A stretch of 47,021 nucleotides of DNA, from assembly GCA_018062105.1 (NCBI GenBank), contig JAGOSV010000015.1, forward strand, positions 1 through 47,021, read 5' to 3'. This document shows, one piece after another, positions 17,185 through 27,250 of this stretch. The translations under genes and the position numbers were made by a program. The notes under the pieces are model-generated. The model was given only the letters and a program-made list of their open reading frames with translations. It did not search any database and was not told the DNA's origin. Every line of letters begins with the position of its first letter. Positions within the stretch are counted from its first letter, which is position 1. Source of the stretch: Sterolibacterium sp. Its GTDB lineage: Bacteria; Pseudomonadota; Gammaproteobacteria; Burkholderiales; Rhodocyclaceae.

Positions 17185-17867
17185 GGTGCGCAGGTCCTTG
17201 AATCACTCGAAACCGCCAGCGGGTCACAGCGTTCGGCGACTCCAGACAGATTGATGCTGATGGCTCGGGGTGGAACTTCGGGCGGGGTGGAGGGTGTCGT
17301 GATACAGTTGCCATTGACATCCATGCAGATCAGGGTGAGTACGGGCGGGACGTTGGTATTGATCCAGCCATAGGCGTTGAAATACAGGGCGGTGGCGCCG
17401 ACGGGGGTCAGGTACATCGTGACTCTTGATGCATTCGGTAGTCCATTGGCAGAGCGGAAGATGGACAGGCTGGGGTTGGCGGTATTGGTGTCGTTGCTGG
17501 CAGCGGCGGTTGTGGTTGACCAGTTACCGGATGTGTCACAGGGACTGACCGTGGTCGGGAAGCACCAGTCGACCTGCCAGTCGAACTGACCATTGGCGTT
17601 GGGGGTCATGACAAAACGGGCGGCAGCGCTTTTCTGGATGGCACCGCTGCGGGCAATACGCAGGCCGTCCAGATAGAACTCGCTCATCGAGGACAGACGG
17701 GCATTCTGGATCATCGGCGACATGGCCGGGACACCAATCATCACCAGAAGACCTAGGATGATGAGAGAGATCATGATTTCGATCAGTGTGAATCCCGCGT
17801 GGCGAGGCATCTGCCATGGCCGGGCAGGATGAGGGAATGACGCCAGCCATGTCGTTATTGCACGCAT
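17181..17867 (-). CDS. fimT: FimT/GspH-family minor pilin
   Basis: A 228-residue pilin-like protein with the cleavage/helix motif HAGFTLIEIMISLIILGLLVM. Downstream is the GspH/FimT pattern (LDGLRIARSGAIQKSAAARFV). Two starts are possible: 17867, which overlaps pilE by 13 bases and has a weak GGGCGG upstream, gives a 25-residue leader; 17810 gives a usual 6-residue leader. It contains six cysteines in the C-terminal part. FimT-type pilins prime pilus assembly and in some bacteria bind DNA for uptake. Confidence 0.88.
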   Translation of the reverse strand: MRAITTWLASFPHPARPWQMPRHAGFTLIEIMISLIILGLLVMIGVPAMSPMIQNARLSSMSEFYLDGLRIARSGAIQKSAAARFVMTPNANGQFDWQVDWCFPTTVSPCDTSGNWSTTTAAASNDTNTANPSLSIFRSANGLPNASRVTMYLTPVGATALYFNAYGWINTNVPPVLTLICMDVNGNCITTPSTPPEVPPRAISINLSGVAERCDPLAVSSDSRTCAP

Positions 17868-18280
17868 ACACCGCCCTGTTTGTAGAGCCAGCAGGTGGTT
17901 GAGGTTTCGCCGGTAGGGGTGGCGGTGGTCGCACGATCACCATTCTGGTTGACGGTGAAGGTGAAGCCATCGACCGGGCTGCCGGTAACGCCATCGGCGG
18001 TGATGGTGTAGGTCGAGGTTGTTTCATTCGACAGGGCGTAAGTGAAGTTACTGGTGGTTTGTGGGAAGTTTGTGGCAATGTCAAAGCCGACATAAGTACG
18101 ATTGTTCGACCAGAACTGTTCGCTGGCGGCCTGGGCTGCGGCCAGGCTAGAGAATGCTTCCGTCAGGCGCGACGATGTGACGTGGCTGCGGTAGGAAGGC
18201 AGCGCCACAGCGGTGAGGACGGCAACGACGATGACGGCAATCATCAGTTCGACTAGGGTAAATCCGGACTGCTTGTGCAT
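17855..18280 (-). CDS. pilE: PilE-type type IV pilin
   Basis: A 141-residue prepilin from the ATG at 18280, which has an excellent ribosome binding site (AAGGGGAG). The leader MHKQSG precedes FTLVELMIAVIVVAVLTAVALPSY with Glu5. The C-terminus has a Cys pair spaced like a pilin D-loop (TTCWLYKQGGVC). An upstream in-frame start at 18433 is rejected for lack of fit. In related bacteria pilE often closes the minor-pilin operon; here it leads it. The 213 bases upstream (18281-18493) carry the probable promoter; no clear sigma-54 element was found. Confidence 0.9.
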   Translation of the reverse strand: MHKQSGFTLVELMIAVIVVAVLTAVALPSYRSHVTSSRLTEAFSSLAAAQAASEQFWSNNRTYVGFDIATNFPQTTSNFTYALSNETTSTYTITADGVTGSPVDGFTFTVNQNGDRATTATPTGETSTTCWLYKQGGVCVQ

Positions 18281-18493
18281 GGTGCTCCCCTTGTATGATG
18301 AGATTTGTTGCCCGGAAAAATGAACAGGCGGGCAAAACAGGCAGGATGAAGTTACTGTGATGATAGCCAGCGTCCGGTCGAGCAGAAAGCGGCGACCGAC
18401 GTGTGGTTGATTCCCGAGGATGAATGGTGGCAATAGCAGTGGCAGCGACAGTGCTGGTCGTGACGCGGGTACTTTGCCGGTTGACAGAAGATG

Positions 18494-19435
18494 TCAGGGT
18501 GAGGGTGTGTCCAGCTCTTTGGGCAGACGAAAGGTGACATCCTCGGTCGCACCTTCAAGCTGGATCACTCCGGTTGCGCCCAGTTCGGCCAGGCGTTGCA
18601 GGACGTTTTGTACCAGGATCTCGGGAGCAGAGGCTCCGGCTGTCACGCCGATACGGGTTTTGCCGCTGAGCCAGCCGGCTTCGATCTGCCCTGCGTGATC
18701 AACTAGCCAGGCAGTGACACCACGATTTTGTGCCACTTCGCGCAGGCGGTTGGAGTTCGAGCTGTTGGGCGAGCCGACGACGATGATCAGGTCACAGTGT
18801 TCGGTCATGCGCTTGACGGCATCCTGCCGGTTTTGTGTGGCGTAGCAGATGTCGCTTTTCTTTGGCCCCTGGATGGCCGGGAAGCGTGCGGTGAGTGCCT
18901 CGATGATGCTGACGGCATCGTCTGCAGAAAGGGTGGTCTGAGTGACATAGGACAGCCGGGTGGCATCCTGCACGGCCAGCCGGGCGACATCTTCGAGGGT
19001 TTCGACCAGGTGGATACCACCGTTGATTTGCCCCATCGTGCCTTCTACTTCGGGATGGCCGCGGTGGCCGATCATGATGATTTCGCGTTCTTCGCGATGC
19101 ATCTTGGCGACTTCGAGATGCACTTTGGTGACCAGCGGGCAGGTGGCATCGAAAATGCGGAAACCACGTGCTGCAGCCGTTTCGCTGATGGCTTTGGATA
19201 CGCCGTGGGCGCTGAAAACCAGGGTCGCCCCGGCCGGCACTTCGTCGAGGGCATCGACGAAAATCGCTCCCTTGGTACGCAGGTCTTCGACGACATGGCG
19301 GTTGTGCACCACTTCGTGATGAACGTAGATGGGGGCGCCGAACTGGTTCAACGCCCGTTCAACGATGGTGATGGCACGTTCCACGCCGGCACAGAAGCCG
19401 CGCGGGTTGGCGAGCAGGACTTGCCGGGTGTCCAT
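18494..19435 (-). CDS. ispH: 4-hydroxy-3-methylbut-2-enyl diphosphate reductase IspH
   Basis: The last enzyme of the MEP isoprenoid pathway; it makes IPP and DMAPP from HMBPP using a [4Fe-4S] cluster. The three cluster cysteines are present in GFCAGV, DATCPLV and [11 protein letters not shown]. Also present are [20 protein letters not shown] and [10 protein letters not shown]. The 313-residue length from the ATG at 19435 fits the family; a longer in-frame start at 19504 lies inside fkpB. It begins one base after the fkpB stop and is the last gene of the ribF-ileS-lspA-fkpB-ispH block. Confidence 0.97.
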   Translation of the reverse strand: MDTRQVLLANPRGFCAGVERAITIVERALNQFGAPIYVHHEVVHNRHVVEDLRTKGAIFVDALDEVPAGATLVFSAHGVSKAISETAAARGFRIFDATCPLVTKVHLEVAKMHREEREIIMIGHRGHPEVEGTMGQINGGIHLVETLEDVARLAVQDATRLSYVTQTTLSADDAVSIIEALTARFPAIQGPKKSDICYATQNRQDAVKRMTEHCDLIIVVGSPNSSNSNRLREVAQNRGVTAWLVDHAGQIEAGWLSGKTRIGVTAGASAPEILVQNVLQRLAELGATGVIQLEGATEDVTFRLPKELDTPSP

Positions 19436-19436
19436 G

Positions 19437-19892
19437 TCAGAGGATGCCGATGATTTCGGCTTCGAAGCGGATGGATTTGCCGGCCAGCGGGTGGTTGAAG
19501 TCAATCAGTGCCGTGTCGTCGTTCAGTTCAAGCACCAGCCCGGTAAAGCGTGCCCCGTTGGGAGCATCGAATTCGAGCAGGGTTTGTTCCTTCATGGCAT
19601 CGCCATTGGGCAGACGGTGGCGCGGGATGCGCTGCACCAGTTGCGGCAGGTGCGGGCCGAAGGCCTGCTGCGGTTCGAGCAGAAAGAGTTGGCGAGCCCC
19701 TACGGTCATTCCTGTCAGGCAGTGCTCCAGGGCAGGGGACAGCTCGCCGCTGCCCAGTTGCAGCACGGCCGGGGCGCTGCTGAAGGTGCCGATGAACTCG
19801 ACATCATCGCTGCTGGCGATGCGGTAATTCAGGGTAACCAGGCTGTCGGCTGTAACGGTGGTTTGGTCCGTCTCAGGAGGAAGTGCGTTCAT
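19437..19892 (-). CDS. fkpB: FKBP-type peptidyl-prolyl isomerase, SlpA/FkpB type
   Basis: A 151-residue SlpA-like isomerase/chaperone: an FKBP half with VTLNYRIAS and [12 protein letters not shown], the IF (insert-in-flap) domain (about 75-125), and the closing [17 protein letters not shown]. It is predicted cytoplasmic because no signal peptide is present. Its start overlaps the lspA end by 20 bases, and ispH follows immediately. The lspA-fkpB-ispH order is conserved in many proteobacteria. Confidence 0.93.
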   Translation of the reverse strand: MNALPPETDQTTVTADSLVTLNYRIASSDDVEFIGTFSSAPAVLQLGSGELSPALEHCLTGMTVGARQLFLLEPQQAFGPHLPQLVQRIPRHRLPNGDAMKEQTLLEFDAPNGARFTGLVLELNDDTALIDFNHPLAGKSIRFEAEIIGIL

Positions 19893-20361
19893 CAGATGCT
19901 CCGCTAGCGAATTGACCCCATAACATCAGGACGACGCCGATGCTGATGCCCGCATCGGCGACATTGAAGGCGGGCCAGTAGTGGCCGCCCAGGTGGAAGG
20001 AAAGAAAATCGACGACGGCACCATGCACGAAGCGGTCGATGACATTGCCGATGGCGCCACCCATGATCAGGGCAATGGCCAGGGGCATCAGCTTTTCCTG
20101 TGCATGCTGGCGCAGCATGAAGAACAGCCAGGTGCAGATGGTGCAGGCCAGGGCGACAAAAAACCAGCGTTGCCAGCCACCGGCATCGGCCAGAAAGCTG
20201 AAGGCCGCGCCACGGTTGAAAACGAAGACGAGATCAAAAAACGGGGTGATGGTGAGGGCCTCTCCCAGCTGGAAGCGTGCCGTCACCAGTGCCTTGGTGA
20301 GTTGGTCGAGGAGGACGACCAGCAGCGCCAGTCCCAGCCATTTGTGCATGTCAGGCCGCAT
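19873..20361 (-). CDS. lspA: Lipoprotein signal peptidase LspA
   Basis: A 162-residue inner-membrane aspartyl protease that removes the signal peptide from diacylglyceryl prolipoproteins. Four transmembrane helices are evident, with the conserved [15 protein letters not shown], and the catalytic Asp pair in [11 protein letters not shown] and [11 protein letters not shown]. The start at 20361 is preferred because GAGG lies 6 bases upstream; it overlaps the ileS stop by 11 bases. An ATG at 20349 is the alternative. Confidence 0.95.
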   Translation of the reverse strand: MRPDMHKWLGLALLVVLLDQLTKALVTARFQLGEALTITPFFDLVFVFNRGAAFSFLADAGGWQRWFFVALACTICTWLFFMLRQHAQEKLMPLAIALIMGGAIGNVIDRFVHGAVVDFLSFHLGGHYWPAFNVADAGISIGVVLMLWGQFASGASDERTSS

Positions 20362-23134
20362 GACGTACCTCGCCTTCGCCGTACAGGTTGCTGGTGCAGC
20401 GGCCACAGAGTTCGGGATGCCCGGGGTCATGACCGACATCCTCGCGCCAGTGCCAGCAGCGCACACATTTGGCATGTTCTGTGGGACGGGCGGTGAGTGT
20501 TTCTTCGGCAGTGTTGGTGACTTTGTGCAGGGTGGTTCTGGAGCAGATCAGGATGAAGCGCAGATCATCACCCAGCGCGGCCAGTAGTTCGTGGCGTGTG
20601 GCGGTGGCGTGGATATCGATTTCGGCTTGCAATGATGCCCCTATCTTGCCGGCTTCCCGTAGTTCTTCCAGTACCTTGCTGGCTTCGGCACGAATATCGC
20701 GGATTTGCTGCCAGCGCTGCAGCAATACGGTTTCATCTGCGGGTGCTGTCGGTAGCTCGTGCCAGCGGTGGAGCAGGACGCTGTCGTCTTGCCCGGTCAG
20801 CGCCCAGATTTCCTCGGCGGTGAAGCTGAGGATGGGTGCCATCAGGCGGGTCAGTGTTTGCACGATATGCCACAGGGCATTTTGTGCCGAACGGCGGGCG
20901 GGTGAGTTTTCCGCCGTGGTGTAGAGACGATCCTTGAGAATGTCGAGGTAGAAGGCACCGAGATCTTCGGAGCAGAAATGCTGCAGAGCCTGCGCCACCT
21001 TGTGGAATTCGTAGCGCTCGTAATCAGCACAGACCTGGCTTTGCAGCTGGCGGGTCAGGGCCAGGGCATAACGGTCGATTTCCAGCCATTGCCCGGCTGG
21101 CAGGCTTTGTGTGGTGCTGTCGAAGTCGACGGTATTGGCCAGCAGGAAGCGCAGCGTGTTGCGGATGCGCCGGTAGGATTCGACGACACGCTTGAGGATT
21201 TCATCCGAAATGGAGAGCTCGCCAGAATAATCGGTGGCAGCTGTCCACAGGCGCAGGATTTCGGCACCGAGGCTGTCCGATACCTGCTGCGGGGCGACGA
21301 CGTTGCCCTTGGATTTCGACATCTTGTGGCCTTTGCCGTCGACCACGAAGCCATGCGTCAGAAGTGCTCGGTACGGGGCGCGACCGTCGAGGGCGCAGCC
21401 GGTCAGCAAGGAGGAGTGGAACCAGCCACGGTGCTGGTCGGAGCCTTCCAGATAAAGATCGGCCGGCCAGGCGCTTTGGCCGGCGTGCGAGCCACGCAGC
21501 ACGCTCCAGTGGGTGACGCCGGAATCGAACCAGACATCCAGGGTGTCACTCATCTTGCGGTAGTGTGCGGCATCTGCGCCCAGTAGCTCCTGGGCATCGA
21601 GGCTGAACCAAGCGTCGATGCCGGAGTGTTCGACACGCTGTGCCACCTGTTCCAGCAGCTCGGCGCTGCGCGGGTGCGGCTCGCCCGTTTCCTTGTGCAG
21701 GAAGAAGGGGATGGGCACGCCCCAGTTGCGCTGGCGTGAGATGCACCAGTCCGGGCGGTTGGCGATCATGGACGACAGACGAGCCTGCCCCCAGGCTGGG
21801 AAGAAGCGAGTGTTCTCGATGGCCTGCAAGGCCGCCTGGCGCAGGGTTGGCTGGCCTTCACCATCCATGCGGATGAACCACTGGGTGGTGGCACGAAAGA
21901 TGATGGGTGTTTTGTGTCGCCAGCAGTGTGGATAGCTGTGGCGCAGCTTGTCATGCTTGAGCAGCCGTCCTTTTTCCGTCAGCGTTTCGATGACTCTGGG
22001 ATTGGCCTGCCAGACGGACAGGCCGGCAAAGAGCGGGGTGGTGCTGATGAATTTACCGTCATCAGCGACCGGGTTGTCGATGGGCAGGTGATAGCGTAGA
22101 CCGACCTGGTGGTCATCGACGCCATGTGCCGGGGCGGTGTGCACCAGCCCCGTGCCGGCTTCGAGCGTGACGTGGCTGCCGAGGATCAAGGGTACCTGAC
22201 GGTCGAGGAAGGGATGCTGCAGGCGCAGGCCGGCGAGTTTTTCGCCCGGGCATTGCGCCAGCAGGCGGGCTTCTGCCGCCAGTTCGTAGCGGGCCAGACA
22301 GGTGGCAGCCAGGTCCAGTGCCAGCAGCAGTACGCCCTGGCGGGTTTCGTACAGGCCGTATTCCAGCTCGGCATTGGCGCACACCGCCTGATTGGCTGGT
22401 AGTGTCCACGGCGTGGTTGTCCAGATGACGGCGTGTGCGGGCTGGTTGAGCGTGATGCCGAAGGCTGCGGCGAGTGCTGCCGGGTCGATGAAAGGAAAGG
22501 CGACGTCGATGGCATCCGAGGTCTTGTCTTCATATTCGACTTCGGCTTCGGCCAGCGCCGAGTGGCAGTCGAGACACCAATTCACTGGCTTCAGGCCACG
22601 GTAGAGGTAGCCGCGTTCGAGGATTTTGCCGAGGGCGCGAATCTCGTCGGCCTCGTTGCGATAGGCCATGGTCAGGTAGGGATCTTGCCACTCGCCCAGT
22701 ACCCCCAGCCGGATGAAATCCTTTTTTTGCCGAGTAACCTGTTCGCTGGCATAGGTACGCGACAGTTCGCGCACTTTTTCGGCCGGGATGCCCTTGCCAT
22801 GCTGCTTTTCGATCTGGTGTTCGATGGGTAGGCCATGGCAATCCCAGCCGGGGACGTAAGGGGCATCGAAGCCGGCCAGCGTTTTAGAACGGAGGATGAT
22901 GTCCTTGAGAATCTTGTTGACCGCGTGGCCGATGTGGATGTCGCCATTGGCGTAGGGCGGGCCGTCGTGCAGCAAGAAGCGCGGCCGGTTCTCGCGTGCG
23001 GCCTGTTCGCGTAGCTGGCGGTAAATCTGTTTGGTCTGCCAGTCCGCGATCCAGCCTGGTTCGCGCTTGGCCAGGTCGCCGCGCATCGGGAACGGCGTGT
23101 CGGGCATGTTCAGGGTCTTGCGGTAATCAACCAT
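20351..23134 (-). CDS. ileS: Isoleucyl-tRNA synthetase
   Basis: A 927-residue class I synthetase that charges tRNA-Ile and edits Val. The HIGH motif is in [14 protein letters not shown] and the KMSKS loop in [12 protein letters not shown]. The CP1 editing domain lies between them. A C-terminal zinc finger is present ([12 protein letters not shown], then ELCGRC). The start at 23134 ([19 protein letters not shown]) fits the family; it overlaps the ribF stop by 8 bases. A frame continuing upstream to 23293 is a chance extension within ribF. Confidence 0.98.
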   Translation of the reverse strand: MVDYRKTLNMPDTPFPMRGDLAKREPGWIADWQTKQIYRQLREQAARENRPRFLLHDGPPYANGDIHIGHAVNKILKDIILRSKTLAGFDAPYVPGWDCHGLPIEHQIEKQHGKGIPAEKVRELSRTYASEQVTRQKKDFIRLGVLGEWQDPYLTMAYRNEADEIRALGKILERGYLYRGLKPVNWCLDCHSALAEAEVEYEDKTSDAIDVAFPFIDPAALAAAFGITLNQPAHAVIWTTTPWTLPANQAVCANAELEYGLYETRQGVLLLALDLAATCLARYELAAEARLLAQCPGEKLAGLRLQHPFLDRQVPLILGSHVTLEAGTGLVHTAPAHGVDDHQVGLRYHLPIDNPVADDGKFISTTPLFAGLSVWQANPRVIETLTEKGRLLKHDKLRHSYPHCWRHKTPIIFRATTQWFIRMDGEGQPTLRQAALQAIENTRFFPAWGQARLSSMIANRPDWCISRQRNWGVPIPFFLHKETGEPHPRSAELLEQVAQRVEHSGIDAWFSLDAQELLGADAAHYRKMSDTLDVWFDSGVTHWSVLRGSHAGQSAWPADLYLEGSDQHRGWFHSSLLTGCALDGRAPYRALLTHGFVVDGKGHKMSKSKGNVVAPQQVSDSLGAEILRLWTAATDYSGELSISDEILKRVVESYRRIRNTLRFLLANTVDFDSTTQSLPAGQWLEIDRYALALTRQLQSQVCADYERYEFHKVAQALQHFCSEDLGAFYLDILKDRLYTTAENSPARRSAQNALWHIVQTLTRLMAPILSFTAEEIWALTGQDDSVLLHRWHELPTAPADETVLLQRWQQIRDIRAEASKVLEELREAGKIGASLQAEIDIHATATRHELLAALGDDLRFILICSRTTLHKVTNTAEETLTARPTEHAKCVRCWHWREDVGHDPGHPELCGRCTSNLYGEGEVRHAA

Positions 23135-24083
23135 GGTGCGTGCTCTGGAAATAATGGCGGATGGCGGCAACATCGCGAGCGATGTGCTGGGTGAGTTCTT
23201 CAAGGGAGTCGAAGCGGGCTTCGTCGCGTAGCTTGTGGCGGAAGGTGACGGTGACGTGCTGGCCGTATAGGTCGCCGTGCAGGTCGCTATCAAAGTCCAG
23301 CAGGTGCACTTCCAGCACCGGCATCAGCCCGGCAGCCAGGGTGGGGCGGGTGCCGAGACTGGCTGCACCTGGCCAGTGGTGTTGCGGGTTGCTGGTGACA
23401 CCGCTGAGTTCGACGGCGAAGATGCCGGCCAGTGGCAGGCGTGCGCGTTTGAGCGGAATGTTGGCGGTCGGAAAGCCGATCTGGCGGCCGATTTTCTTGC
23501 CATGTACCACCCGTCCGGAGAGGCTGTAGGGCCGTCCCAGCAGGCGTTCGGCATGTTCCAGGTCACCGGCGGCCAGCAGTTCGCGGATGCGTGAGCTGGA
23601 GACCCGTTCGCCTTGCCAGTCGATGGTGTGCATCGCCTCGACATCAAAACCCAGACGCTCGCCGGCGGTACGCAGCAGGGCGAAGTTACCGCATCGTCCC
23701 CGACCGAACTGGAAGTCATCGCCGATGTACAGGTGACGCACCCCCAAGCCTTGTACCAGAATGCGCTGGATGAAGGTTTCGGCGTCGAGGGCAGCCAGGC
23801 GGGTGTTGAAATGGCAGATGAATAGCCGGTCGATGCCACAGTCGGCCAGCAGGCGGATTTTTTCGCGCAGGTTGGTCAGGCGTACCGGCGCCTGTTCGGG
23901 GGTGAACAGCTCGCGAGGGTGCGGTTCGAAGGTCATCACCGTGGCCGGCAGGGACAGCGTTCTGGCCTTCTCGGTCAGGCGTTCGAGCAGCGCCCGGTGG
24001 CCGCGGTGCAGACCATCGAAATTACCGATGGTCAGCACGCAGGGCGTCGTTGCCTGTTCGGGAATGCTGCGCAAAACCTGCAT
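23127..24083 (-). CDS. ribF: Bifunctional riboflavin kinase/FAD synthetase RibF
   Basis: A 318-residue enzyme that converts riboflavin to FMN and then FAD. The N-terminal nucleotidyltransferase has [23 protein letters not shown] and VSSSRIR. The C-terminal flavokinase has [19 protein letters not shown] and SLGTRPT. It heads the ribF-ileS-lspA-fkpB-ispH run and is separated from amiC by 108 bases. Confidence 0.97.
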   Translation of the reverse strand: MQVLRSIPEQATTPCVLTIGNFDGLHRGHRALLERLTEKARTLSLPATVMTFEPHPRELFTPEQAPVRLTNLREKIRLLADCGIDRLFICHFNTRLAALDAETFIQRILVQGLGVRHLYIGDDFQFGRGRCGNFALLRTAGERLGFDVEAMHTIDWQGERVSSSRIRELLAAGDLEHAERLLGRPYSLSGRVVHGKKIGRQIGFPTANIPLKRARLPLAGIFAVELSGVTSNPQHHWPGAASLGTRPTLAAGLMPVLEVHLLDFDSDLHGDLYGQHVTVTFRHKLRDEARFDSLEELTQHIARDVAAIRHYFQSTHHG

Positions 24084-24191
24084 GGATTCGGGTGCGCCGG
24101 ACAGGGCGCAGGGAAGGGCGAAAAGGTCGAAATTATAAGCGATAAGCCATGCCGCCGCCGCGATCGTCCGCGGTGCGGCAGGGTGCCGAGC

Positions 24192-25589
24192 TTACGTCAG
24201 ACGCGATTTGGCCAGTGGTGGATTGGCCGAGAAATAACGCCGGATACCACGCAGCAGCGCTTCGGCCATCTTGTCCTGATAATCCTCGTCGTTCAGGCGT
24301 TTTTCTTCTTCGGGATTGGAGATGAAGGCGGTTTCGACCAAGATGGAGGGGATGTCCGGGGCTTTCAGTACGGCGAAACCAGCCAGCTCGACTTGCGCTT
24401 TGTGCAGCGTGTTGATGCCGCCCAGCTCGCCGAGCACGGCTTTGCCGAGTTTCAGGCTGTCGTTGTTGGTGGCGGTTTGTGACAGGTCGAGGAGGGTGCG
24501 GGCGAGATTGGCATCCTTGACACCGAGATTGACGCCACCGATCAGGTCGGCGGCATTTTCGCGCTGGGCCAGCCAGCGTGCGGCCGCCGAGGAGGCACCG
24601 GTTTCCGATAGAGCGAAGACGCTGGAACCACGGGCAGTCGGCTTGACGAAGGCATCGGCATGCACCGAGATGAACAGGTCGGCTTGCAGGCGACGTGCTT
24701 TCTGGACGCGCTGGTGCAGGGGGATGAAATAGTCGTCGTCGCGGGTCAGCACGGAGCGCATGTTGCTCACGGCATCGATTTTGGCCTTCAGGCGGCGGGC
24801 GATGGCCAGGGTGACGTGTTTTTCGTAGCTGCCGCCGCGACCAATGGCGCCGGGGTCTTCGCCGCCATGTCCTGGATCGAGGACGATGGTGATCAGTCGG
24901 GCAATACTGCCTGGGTCGCGTCGTGCCGCGCTGTTGTTCGTGGTGGGGGCGGGCGAGGGTTTTTCGGTCTTGTCCGGAAGACGATCAGCTTCCAGCCGGT
25001 CTTCCATTTTCAGGGTTCCGTTGTCCGGCTTACCGGGTGCTGTCGCAGCGTCCCTGCCTTGTTTGTCGAGTAGGGCCAGCAAGGGATCGGGTGGCTCGCT
25101 CGGGTACAGGTCGAACACCAGCCGATGGGCATATTCACCGACGGGTGTCAGCGTGAAGGCTTGTGGTTTGACGCTGCCGGCGTCGCCTTTGAGTTCGATG
25201 ACCAGACGCACGACACCGGGCCGGTTGCGACCGGCGCGGATCAGCTTGATGTAGGGATCGGCCTCGGAAATGCGACCAGGCAGGTTTTGCAGCACCGAGT
25301 TGAACTCGACACCTTCGAGATCGACGACCAGTCGTTCGGGGTTACTGACTTGCAGGAAGCTGTATTTCAGCGGGGCGGCGTATTCCAGCGTGATGCGGGT
25401 GTAATCGCGTGCCGGCCAGACGCGTACGGCAAGGATGCTGGTGGCGGCGGCACTGCTGGCGGCGACAGCCAGTGCTGTGGCTGGCGTGACAAGTAGGGTC
25501 AGCGTGGCGGCGGCGAAGCCGAGCAGCTCGCGGCGGTTGGCGTCGACGGCAGGAGGGTTTGCAGGAAGGGTTCCAGGATACTTAGCCAT
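24192..25589 (-). CDS. amiC: N-acetylmuramoyl-L-alanine amidase AmiC (AMIN domain)
   Basis: A 465-residue exported peptidoglycan amidase used in daughter-cell separation. The N-terminus has a twin-arginine-like signal (ANRRELLGFAAATLTLLV). An AMIN domain (about 55-165) for septal targeting is followed by a Pro-rich linker and an Amidase_3 domain (about 232-455). Zinc and catalytic residues are seen in DPGHGGEDPGAIG, SYEKHV, ISVHADAF and VETAFISNP. The ATG at 25589 has a good AAGGGGGG site and lies 91 bases inside the end of tsaE. tsaE-amiC is a usual pair in betaproteobacteria. Confidence 0.95.
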   Translation of the reverse strand: MAKYPGTLPANPPAVDANRRELLGFAAATLTLLVTPATALAVAASSAAATSILAVRVWPARDYTRITLEYAAPLKYSFLQVSNPERLVVDLEGVEFNSVLQNLPGRISEADPYIKLIRAGRNRPGVVRLVIELKGDAGSVKPQAFTLTPVGEYAHRLVFDLYPSEPPDPLLALLDKQGRDAATAPGKPDNGTLKMEDRLEADRLPDKTEKPSPAPTTNNSAARRDPGSIARLITIVLDPGHGGEDPGAIGRGGSYEKHVTLAIARRLKAKIDAVSNMRSVLTRDDDYFIPLHQRVQKARRLQADLFISVHADAFVKPTARGSSVFALSETGASSAAARWLAQRENAADLIGGVNLGVKDANLARTLLDLSQTATNNDSLKLGKAVLGELGGINTLHKAQVELAGFAVLKAPDIPSILVETAFISNPEEEKRLNDEDYQDKMAEALLRGIRRYFSANPPLAKSRLT

Positions 25590-26086
25590 TGTGCCCCCCT
25601 TGGGCTGGCTGCGACCAACCGGGCAACCCGTCCCGTTTCCCGGATGTCGAGCAGCAGTCGCAAGTCAGCTGCTGGCAGATAAGGAGCGGCCTTGTCGGGC
25701 CATTCGACCAGGCAGACCGCCGGTGCGGTGAAGTATTCATCAAAGCCGCCATCGAGAAACTCTTCCGGGCTGTTGAACCGATAAAAATCAAAGTGGTACA
25801 AGTCTAAGCTAGAAATAGCATAAGGTTCAACAAAAGTATAGGTCGGGCTTTTCACTTTGCCCTCATGACCCAGCCGGGTCAGCAGGCTGCGTACCAGTGT
25901 GGTCTTGCCGGCACCCAGGTCACCTTCGAGGTACAGCACCCAGGCGGGTTCGTGTGCCGGGGCTTCCGTGACCAGGAGGGCATGCAGCGCAGCCGCCAGT
26001 GCACTGCCCAGAATATGTGTGGCAGCCTCATCCGGCAGCGTCAGGCTCGGCGGCAGGATGCTTCGATTATCATCATGAGCATGCAT
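25499..26086 (-). CDS. tsaE: tRNA threonylcarbamoyladenosine biosynthesis ATPase TsaE
   Basis: A 195-residue P-loop ATPase acting with TsaB, TsaC and TsaD to make t6A37 in ANN-decoding tRNAs. The Walker A is LEGDLGAGKTTLVRSLL; VKSPTYTFVEPY, HFDFYRF and VEWPDKA are conserved family blocks. The start at 26086 (MHAHDDNRS) is preferred over a frame running up to 26617 inside queG. Its C-terminal tail of about 30 residues overlaps amiC, and its start overlaps the start of divergent queG. Confidence 0.93.
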   Translation of the reverse strand: MHAHDDNRSILPPSLTLPDEAATHILGSALAAALHALLVTEAPAHEPAWVLYLEGDLGAGKTTLVRSLLTRLGHEGKVKSPTYTFVEPYAISSLDLYHFDFYRFNSPEEFLDGGFDEYFTAPAVCLVEWPDKAAPYLPAADLRLLLDIRETGRVARLVAASPRGAQWLSILEPFLQTLLPSTPTAASCSASPPPR

Positions 26087-27202
26087 GGACAGGATTTGAA
26101 CGATACAGTCACGCCTGGGCCGGGAGTGAGGCTGGCGGAGGTGGATGGGGCGACGCTTGCGACGCAGATCAAGGCGTGGGGGCAGGCGCTGGGATTTGAT
26201 GCTGTCGGCATCAGTGCGGTTGCGCCGGAGCCCGAGGTGGCGGCAGAGACTGGTCTGCTGGCCTGGCTGGCTGCCGGCTATCATGGCGAAATGGATTATA
26301 TGGCACGTCACGGCCTGAAGCGGGCGCGCCCTGCCGAGCTGGTGCCGGGAGCACGCAGCCTGATTTCGGTGCGACTGTCCTATTGGCCCGAGGCGGCAGA
26401 GGCACAGGCGAATCTGGCCGATGGCGCACGTGCCTATATCTCGCGCTATGCACTGGGGCGGGATTACCACAAGCTGCTTCGTAATCGCTTGCAAAAGCTG
26501 GCCGATCATATCGTCGGCGCGGTGGGTGACCATACTTATCGGGTATTCACGGATTCGGCACCGGTGCTGGAAGGCCACTTTGCTGCACGTGCCGGGCTGG
26601 GCTGGCGCGGCAAGCACACTTTGTTGCTGACGCGCACGGCCGGTTCCTCATTTTTTCTGGGAGAAATCATCACGACCCTGCCGTTGCCAGCCGATCCCCC
26701 ACAGGAGGCAGGGCATTGCGGGCGGTGCACGGCCTGTCTGACGCATTGCCCGACCGGCGCTATTGTTGCTCCCTGGCAGGTCGATGCACGTCGCTGCATT
26801 TCCTATCTGACCATCGAGCTCAAGGGCAGTATTCCGCTGGAACTGCGTCCGCTGCTGGGTAACCGCATTTACGGTTGTGACGATTGTCAGCTGTGCTGCC
26901 CGTGGCAGGGTAATGCCGGCCTGACCCGTGAGGTGGATTTTGCTGTGCGGCATGGTCTGGACCGGGCAACGCTGGTCGAGCTGTTTGCCTGGAGTGAGGC
27001 GACCTTCCTGGAGCGGCTGGCCGGCAGCCCGATCTACCGCATCGGCCATGAGCGCTGGCTGCGCAACATCGCCGTTGCCCTTGGTAATGCGCCGCCGACG
27101 GCTGCCGTCGTGCAGGCCTTGCGCTCACGGCAGGATGACGCTTCGCCGCTGGTGCGCGAGCATGTCGTCTGGGCGCTGTCGCGTCACAGCGAGCCGTTAT
27201 AA
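26075..27202 (+). CDS. queG: Epoxyqueuosine reductase QueG
   Basis: A cobalamin- and [4Fe-4S]-dependent enzyme of about 375 residues that performs the last step of queuosine synthesis in tRNA. Recognised blocks are [46 protein letters not shown], the ferredoxin-like [15 protein letters not shown], and [14 protein letters not shown]-terminal HEAT-like end follows. The start is at 26075 or 26081; neither has a good ribosome binding site. It requires B12, in keeping with the B12 riboswitch further on in this window. Confidence 0.95.
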   Translation: MSMHGQDLNDTVTPGPGVRLAEVDGATLATQIKAWGQALGFDAVGISAVAPEPEVAAETGLLAWLAAGYHGEMDYMARHGLKRARPAELVPGARSLISVRLSYWPEAAEAQANLADGARAYISRYALGRDYHKLLRNRLQKLADHIVGAVGDHTYRVFTDSAPVLEGHFAARAGLGWRGKHTLLLTRTAGSSFFLGEIITTLPLPADPPQEAGHCGRCTACLTHCPTGAIVAPWQVDARRCISYLTIELKGSIPLELRPLLGNRIYGCDDCQLCCPWQGNAGLTREVDFAVRHGLDRATLVELFAWSEATFLERLAGSPIYRIGHERWLRNIAVALGNAPPTAAVVQALRSRQDDASPLVREHVVWALSRHSEPL

Positions 27203-27250
27203 TCGCCCGTTTCATCATCGCCGATACGCCGGCCACGGACGACAGACATC

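Noticed and set aside
18281-18493. A sigma-54 promoter upstream of pilE
   Set aside because: I found no GG/GC pair with the 10-base spacing and TTGC core; the promoter type is unresolved.
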